Source of the DNA: Exophiala sp. HKRS030
Lineage: Eukaryota; Ascomycota; Eurotiomycetes; Chaetothyriales; Herpotrichiellaceae
DNA length: 64,000 bases
Assembly (NCBI GenBank): GCA_023897205.1
Contig: JAHWDD010000003.1
Span: 2,979,665 to 3,043,664 of the forward strand
Direction of reading: 5' to 3'
The notes below the pieces were generated by a model. That model did not search any database, was not told where the DNA came from, and saw nothing but the letters and a program-made list of their open reading frames with translations. Positions 58,337 through 64,000 of the stretch are shown here, piece by piece (the first letter of the stretch is position 1; the number at the start of each line of letters is the position of its first letter). Made by a program: the position numbers and the translations under genes.

Positions 58337-60102
58337 CTTGATAAAGGTTAGCCGACCTAACTAGATTACTATCTTGGTAAATGAGTTCTCTGAGTCTTCT
58401 GGCGAAGGGATGTCATGGGTATTAGTATCGAGACAATCACAGGAGAGTGAGAAACCTCGCAAGTTTTGCTTGGGACCTAGGAATGAGCAGCTTGCTAGGC
58501 TGACTTGAAAGAGTTCTTCACGTCTAATCCACAGAATAGCTTTCAGCTTGGGCTTTGATACGCTGGACATTGAGAATTTGAGTTCTCTATGTCTAAGTTC
58601 ATATTTCAGTTACTCGCATGCTGAAAACGCCCGTGCGTTTGTCTTGCTATTAAGGATGAAGCAGAACTCTCTTTCCAAAAGGACAAATCGGCATGGAGCC
58701 AAGGCTCTGCTGGAGAAAAGTGTAGCGAGGCCAAGGTCAGCCGCTGTTATCAGTTCTCTGCCACCATTGGACCTCACCCATCCTCTTCGAACCTGTGGCC
58801 GCAACTTACCGAAGCTTCACCACTTTGACCTCCTGGTGTCATAGCATCGAAGAAGTCATCCTCGACCCGTAACAGTCGTTCGGTTGTCTGGAACTAGCGT
58901 TCAGGCGTGATATGTCTCTAACTAGTGTAGATGTTGCCGACACTACAATCGAGCGAGTCATCAATTTGCCATGAGTGGCTGGCTGGAAGTATTGATACGA
59001 GACAACCGCGGTGCACGAGAGAGATTTCACAATCTTTGGGTTACTTCCCACAGCGAGCGAACATATCCGCTCTCATCACGCTCACCCTCTAGCCATTTTC
59101 ACACGTTCTCTACAACGACATGGGATCGGGCAACTATCGAAAGTTTTGATGGAGTTTTTATTCTTCATGTGATGAACTCGATGCTAAACTCATGTGAAAG
59201 TCATAAAGATGTCTTTGTGTCAATGATCAAAACCCATCTCAGCCATTTGAAAGCAAGGAATCAACACCGTATTGGGCCAGAGACGGCTAATCTTTAGCGA
59301 GTTTTGAGAACGCTATGTCTATGACTACAGATATATTTACCTTTCTCGCATCAAAAGGACAATACAATCATGAGCGCTCAGTGGGGCTTACGGGAAAAGT
59401 GATCCAGTCAAGGATCTCTTGTCCCCAATATGATCAAGGCCAAGAAGTACTACTGGCCAGCTGAATGGCAGAATGGTTCTAATTGAGCCCGTGCGCAGTT
59501 GATAATGCCGTGAGACCATTTCACTCCACGTGGTGACAAACTAGAGACTTGTTGCAGGCTTGTCTAGTCCAACAGCGCAACTCTTTCAGCTGCTTGGCAT
59601 TATTTCCTATCCCGCAAGTGGATCAAGTTGTCGAGGAGAGATTTGCTCATTCTTCTCCGGCCTTCTGATCTTATCGAGATACAAGAAATGGGATGTACTG
59701 CATTATGTTCTGAACAGTGAGCCATAACTTCTGTTACCCTTGGAAGACCACATGCCCTCCAATAGTATCGTGGACGAGGCGAATTTAGAGTCCAAGCACC
59801 GGCACGAGAATCGCCATTCAATATATGAAGCTGAGCTTTCTTGCCAAAAGGCCTAAAGAGAAGGTTAATCAGCCATGTAACGGAAGGCCTTCGAATATAG
59901 AAATTTGATCTTCTGACCGCAGAAGCATGACATGTGAAACTAAACATCAAGTACAACTAGACCTGCCAGGCGTCTCTTGCCAGAACGCTGCAGCTCAAAC
60001 ACCAACATACTCTTAGAATGCTCAGGATCAACTCTGAGCTGACCCTATAATATTGGTTCAACTCATCCTCACGGACTCCAAGCGTTGCTAGTCCGTTCCA
60101 AA
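58337..60102. other. Divergent promoter region before secreted repeat protein
   Basis: 1.75 kb between a minus-strand and a plus-strand gene. Frames at 58548-58844 (+), 58971-59297 (+) and 59600-59956 (-) carry no domain. Nothing else recognised. Confidence 0.5.
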
Positions 60103-60816
60103 ATGCATCTCATCAGATCTGTTCTGGTTCGCATACAATTGCTACTCGTCTTCTTTCTTGTTCTTCCAGAACCAAGCAACAGCTATGCGATAAGTCACAC
60201 CGACCTGCGCTTAGCTCAGTCTTTCGATAAAAGAGCAGTAGAGAGCAACCGGAACCAAGTGCGGGCTGAGATCGAAGCCGGCGGTTGGGTCATTGTTTGG
60301 GGAGACGTTATCAACGAGGCTGATGTGGCCACACTCATTATCTCGATTCCTACCGGCAGTGTTGCTGTCTGGGTCCAACAGCAGGTGCAAGATCAACTGA
60401 AAAGGTTCAGCCAAAGCCTAGATTCTGTCGCTGATGATGTTATCCTTCAAGCCACCGATTTTCTGCAGCGCTTGTTGCAGACTCGGAAAGCTGGGACAAC
60501 AGAAATAAAGGGCCTGGGGGTCAAAGGTGGAATCGCTACGTACAAACGCAAGGAGAAAAATCGTGTGTTCAAGAACAAGCTACCTAACTGGCAGCAACCA
60601 TATATCGGTCTCCGGATTGTCAAACCTTTACCGACAAAAGTTCAACCTTCACCAACAAAAGTTCAACCTTCGCCAACAAAGATCCAGCCTTTGCCAACAA
60701 GTGTTGAGCCCTTGCCGACAACGGCTCAACCTCTGCCGACAGAGGATCCGCCTTTGTCAACAGACGATGAGCCGCTGCCGCCAGACGATGAGCCGTTGCC
60801 GACAGGTAAGGCCTGA
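60103..60816 (+). CDS. Secreted protein with Pro-rich heptad repeats
   Basis: A single exon of 237 aa from the first ATG. Residues 1-28 look like a signal peptide with a hydrophobic core (LLLVFFLVLP). A dibasic KR in SFDKRAVES follows about 20 residues after the likely cleavage site, a possible Kex2 site releasing the mature part. The middle 110 residues form an amphipathic domain I do not recognise (GGWVIVWGDVINEADVATL, WVQQQVQDQL). The last 63 residues are nine copies of a 7-residue unit of type QPLPTxx, becoming acidic towards the end. The coding DNA is a 21-nt minisatellite (about 60627-60810). The final codons contain GTAAGG, so the real gene might splice on past 60816. Build and size suit a secreted or cell-wall protein or effector candidate, without a known function. 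Confidence 0.6.
   Translation: MHLIRSVLVRIQLLLVFFLVLPEPSNSYAISHTDLRLAQSFDKRAVESNRNQVRAEIEAGGWVIVWGDVINEADVATLIISIPTGSVAVWVQQQVQDQLKRFSQSLDSVADDVILQATDFLQRLLQTRKAGTTEIKGLGVKGGIATYKRKEKNRVFKNKLPNWQQPYIGLRIVKPLPTKVQPSPTKVQPSPTKIQPLPTSVEPLPTTAQPLPTEDPPLSTDDEPLPPDDEPLPTGKA
60627..60810. repeat. 21-nt coding minisatellite
   Basis: Nine tandem units of 21 nt that code the QPLPTxx heptads of the secreted protein. Units diverge from left to right, the last ones coding DDEP instead of TKVQP. Confidence 0.75.
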
Positions 60817-61203
60817 AAATACGTTGGAAAATCAACGTCCGACAGTAAGGCCAGAGAAAGGAAAGAGAACGAAGCCCGAAGAGGTATTTTCCATACTACG
60901 GAGTACGGAGGAGATTTACAACTTGGCACGGGGAGGTCATTGAAGCTTGAGCAGGGCTGGGTTAAGAAGTGCTGATAGTAAGCCACTCAGATTTACTCAT
61001 GGTAGTGATCTTGGCACGAAGGGCCCTTTGTCACATGATCGGCATCTGAGGGTTTTGAGATTCTCCATACTTGACTACTCCGTACATCGTTGTTTATCGT
61101 GCATTCCAGATACCCTTGTTGTCCTTCATTCCTTTGACCAGCGAGACAGTGCTAGAGCGCGTATTTCTGGGCTAGTGTTCTAGTAAGGTCAGAGAATGAG
61201 GTG
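60817..61203. other. Spacer before NAM2
   Basis: About 390 bp. Sites matching TACGGAGTA lie at 60897-60906 and, inverted, at 61076-61084. Nothing else recognised. Confidence 0.45.
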
Positions 61204-64000
61204 ATGCCGAAGAGACTGCAACTATGGCAGTCCGCACGGCCACGGTCAATCCGTCGCTTCACTTCTGGTATCAAACGACTTGCAGCCTCTCAGTCGTCGC
61301 AGCTTGACCTCCCGGCAATCGACACAAAGTGGCAGAAGAGGTGGTCATTGCGATCGGGCTCTCTGCAAACTCATCATGATGCCGGCAAGTCTTATGTTCT
61401 TCCTATGTTCGCCTACCCATCGGGCTCACTCCACATGGGCCACCTCCGGGTCTACACCATCTCCGACGTGATTGCAAGATACAAGCGTATGCAAGGATTT
61501 CGAGTTCTTCACCCTACTGGGTGGGATGCCTTTGGCCTCCCTGCCGAAAATGCTGCCATCGAAAGAGGAATTGACCCTGCGGTTTGGACTGAGGACAATA
61601 TTCAGAAGATGAAGAAACAACTCAAGAGCATGAATACTAGTTTTGATTGGGATGCCGTAGGTCAAGAAGTGGAACTTGCGTATATAGTCGCTGATCGTTC
61701 CTCTGTAGGAAATCTCAACGTGTTCTCCTTCATTCTACAAGCATACCCAAACTATCTTCCTGAAGCTGTACGCCAAAGGTCTTGCCTATCAAGCCGAGGC
61801 CTTGGTCAACTATGATCCAGTGGATAAAACCGTTCTCGCCAATGAACAAGTCGACAGCAATGGAAGGTCATGGCGCTCAGGTGCACTCGTGCAACAGTTG
61901 AACCTCCGGCAATGGTTCTTCCGCATTACAGCATTCAAAGAGAGCTTGCTCAAGGACCTGGATTACCTGAGTCAGGACAACAAGTGGCCAGACAGAGTCA
62001 TTGCACAACAAAAAAACTGGATTGGTAGATCCTCTGGTGCCCGCCTTAAATTTGGTATCCACGACTCATCGGGTTCATTAAGTCCTTTGCACGTGTTCAC
62101 CACACGACCAGATACACTCTTTGGTGTTAAGTTCATAACGCTTTCTCTTACCCATCCATTGACATTGAAGCTAGCATCTACCACCCCTGGCCTACAGCAG
62201 TTTCTGGATAGACGAGCTTCATTCGCTCCCGACTCCAGAGAAGGATTTGAGCTCCCGATCCGCGCCGTCAACCCCCTGTCGCATGTCTTGGGCGTTGAGC
62301 TTGAGCCCATCCCAGTATTTACCGCACCGTACGTTCTTGATGGTTACGGTGAGGGTGCAGTCATGGGTGTCCCTGCTCATGATGCGCGAGATCTAGGGTT
62401 CTGGAGAACTCAAAGGCCAGGGGATGCCATACCCATCGTTGTTTCTGCCTCAAAACTGAGTCCGTCTGCCGACCTACAGCCCACCGAATTGAAAGAAGCG
62501 TATACAGGACATGGTTTCTTGACTTCTCTCTGCGGACCTTTTGCCGGATTCTCCAGTGCGGAAGCTGGCCACAAGATCGTGGAACGTTTGCAGACAAAGG
62601 ATCTGGCTTTGCCAACTGAGACATGGCGTCTTCGGGACTGGCTTGTCAGTCGACAAAGATACTGGGGAACTCCCATTCCAATGATCCACTGCAAAACTTG
62701 TGGAACCGTTCCGGTCCCTGAAAAGGATCTCCCGGTCGAGTTACCACGTCTTGATTCTTCAGTCCAGGGACAAACAGGCAATCCTTTGGACAAGATCGAC
62801 GAGTGGGTGAATTGCGCCTGCCCTCAGTGCGGAAGTCCAGCCAAACGGGAGACCGATACAATGGACACCTTTGTCGATTCTTCTTGGTACTTCTTACGCT
62901 TTCCAGACCCGCACAACGAGATGGAACCGTTCTCACGGCAGTCCATTCAGGCCATGGCACCAGTCGATACGTACGTTGGCGGAGTTGAGCATGCCATTCT
63001 CCATTTACTCTATGCGCGCTTCATCTACAAATTTCTCTCCAGCGAAGGCCTCGTCTCAGGATCTGACCATCGTGCAGAGCCTTTCCAAACCCTCATCGCA
63101 CAAGGCATGGTTCATGGTAAAACTTTGTCAGATCCAGATACCGGTCGCTTCTTGCTTGCCAATGAAGTTGAAGAAGTTGACGGAACAACAGTCATAAAGA
63201 GTACGCAGAAAGCACCTTCAGTGACTTGGGAAAAAATGTCCAAGAGTAAACACAATGGCGTTGACCCTTCAGTGTGCATTGCCAAATTTGGTGCAGATGC
63301 TCTGCGGGCACATATATTGTTTGCTGCACCCGTGAGTGAGGTTTTGCAATGGGACGAAGAAAAGATCGTTGGGATTCAGAGGTGGTTTGGTAGGGTTCAT
63401 CGGCTAGCATCCGATCTCTCAGCCTGTGCGCCTGAGAATATCATCACAATTGCAGATCTCGACCTGCAGAGTCTGACTGAAGTCGAGGCAGATGCATTGC
63501 TTCTAACACAGACGACGAGTAAAAACATTGCCGAAATTTTCTCGAAAAATATCTATGGCTTAAATACGGCAGTTTCGGATCTGACAAAGCTCACAAACCA
63601 TCTCCACGATGTTGGAATAGCAAATCTAGGACCCTCTGTGGCGCAGATCGCACTCACAGCACTGCTGAAGATGATGGCGCCTATCACGCCCGCTTTCTCA
63701 GAGGAATGCTGGGAGATTATCAATATCAGGGGCAATCAAGCAAGCATTTTCGAGACTACTTGGACAACTGAACTGCTATCTGATAAGCAGGAATCCATCT
63801 TGCGAAGTCGAAAAGCATCCATGATTTGCGCTGTCCAAATCAACGGCAAGCTGCGATTCACAGCCTCTATCCCATCGGCCAAAGAAGGAGCAGAAGCTCT
63901 GAACAAATCTGCTAGAGAAACAGAAATCATCAATGCAATACTAGAGTCGAAAGATGGCCGGATCTGGCTGACGGAGAAGAACAATTGGGAGAAGAGAAAA
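61204..64000 (+). CDS. NAM2: Mitochondrial leucyl-tRNA synthetase (3' end outside window)
   Basis: Exon 1 is 61204-61656 and exon 2 runs from 61709 past the window edge, with a 52-nt intron (GTAGGT...TAG); 915 codons are visible. The first 30 residues are a Ser/Arg-rich mitochondrial presequence. Class I landmarks are HMGH (the HIGH motif) in [29 protein letters not shown], the editing domain with TTRPDTLFG and [28 protein letters not shown], and [12 protein letters not shown]. It charges mitochondrial tRNA-Leu; in yeast this enzyme also assists splicing of some group I introns. The open reading frame of 764 codons has no break. The missing C-terminal end should be short, since the visible length already approaches that of the family. 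Confidence 0.95.

Noticed and set aside
60527..60943. Second frame over the secreted repeat protein, rich in Gln, Cys and Arg
   Set aside because: It is the shadow of the 21-nt minisatellite in another frame; the signal-peptide frame is the better gene.
1..64000. A biosynthetic or defence gene cluster
   Set aside because: No PKS, NRPS, terpene synthase, P450, NLR or transposase gene is present; neighbours are mostly unrelated housekeeping genes.

Overview
The window is nuclear DNA of a filamentous ascomycete (Pezizomycotina). The signs are single-copy genes on both strands, many short GT-AG introns (46 to 140 nt, one of 338 nt), 0.1 to 4 kb spacers without operons, and a gene set typical of the group: GtaA-type secreted glutaminase, cellular RNA-dependent RNA polymerase, bZIP-DUF3425 regulator, a -SKL peroxisomal acyl-CoA dehydrogenase and the kinetochore protein Sos7. 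I cannot name the genus.

Layout. 1-4.7 kb: an interrupted gene at the left edge, a decayed stretch, and a Whi5/Nrm1-type G1/S repressor (-). 4.7-11.3 kb: glutaminase A (-), arsenite exporter ACR3 (+) and a convergent bZIP gene (-). 11.3-15 kb: a long gene-free stretch. 15-24 kb: peroxisomal acyl-CoA dehydrogenase (-), mitochondrial pyrimidine nucleotide carrier RIM2 (+), Sos7 (+), then divergent ribosomal genes RPS9 (-) and RPL21 (+). 24-32 kb: RNA-dependent RNA polymerase (-) and an unrecognised coiled-coil protein (-). 32-40 kb: a small monooxygenase-fold protein (+), D-lactate dehydrogenase (-), an SDR (+) and a membrane acyltransferase-3 protein (-). 40-50 kb: a low-complexity protein (-), a mitochondrial ABC1/UbiB-type kinase (-) and an aldo/keto reductase (+). 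50-64 kb: coatomer epsilon (+), a small unknown gene (+), bZIP-DUF3425 factor (-), an F-box/LRR-like protein (-), a four-helix membrane protein (-), a secreted repeat protein (+) and mitochondrial leucyl-tRNA synthetase (+, running off the right edge).

Most genes are housekeeping or general metabolism and do not form one pathway. Local pairings of interest are ACR3 beside a bZIP gene and RPS9/RPL21 on one divergent promoter. I found no biosynthetic cluster, intact transposon, CRISPR array or tRNA gene.

The strongest structural observation is that ten single-base losses, nearly all in short G/C runs, break the frames of seven otherwise intact genes (glutaminase, RdRP, coiled-coil protein, D-lactate dehydrogenase, low-complexity protein, UbiB kinase, small unknown gene). 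In each gene the exon lengths become a multiple of three once one base per break is allowed. This looks like homopolymer error in the assembly rather than seven pseudogenes, so those gene models are given across the breaks.
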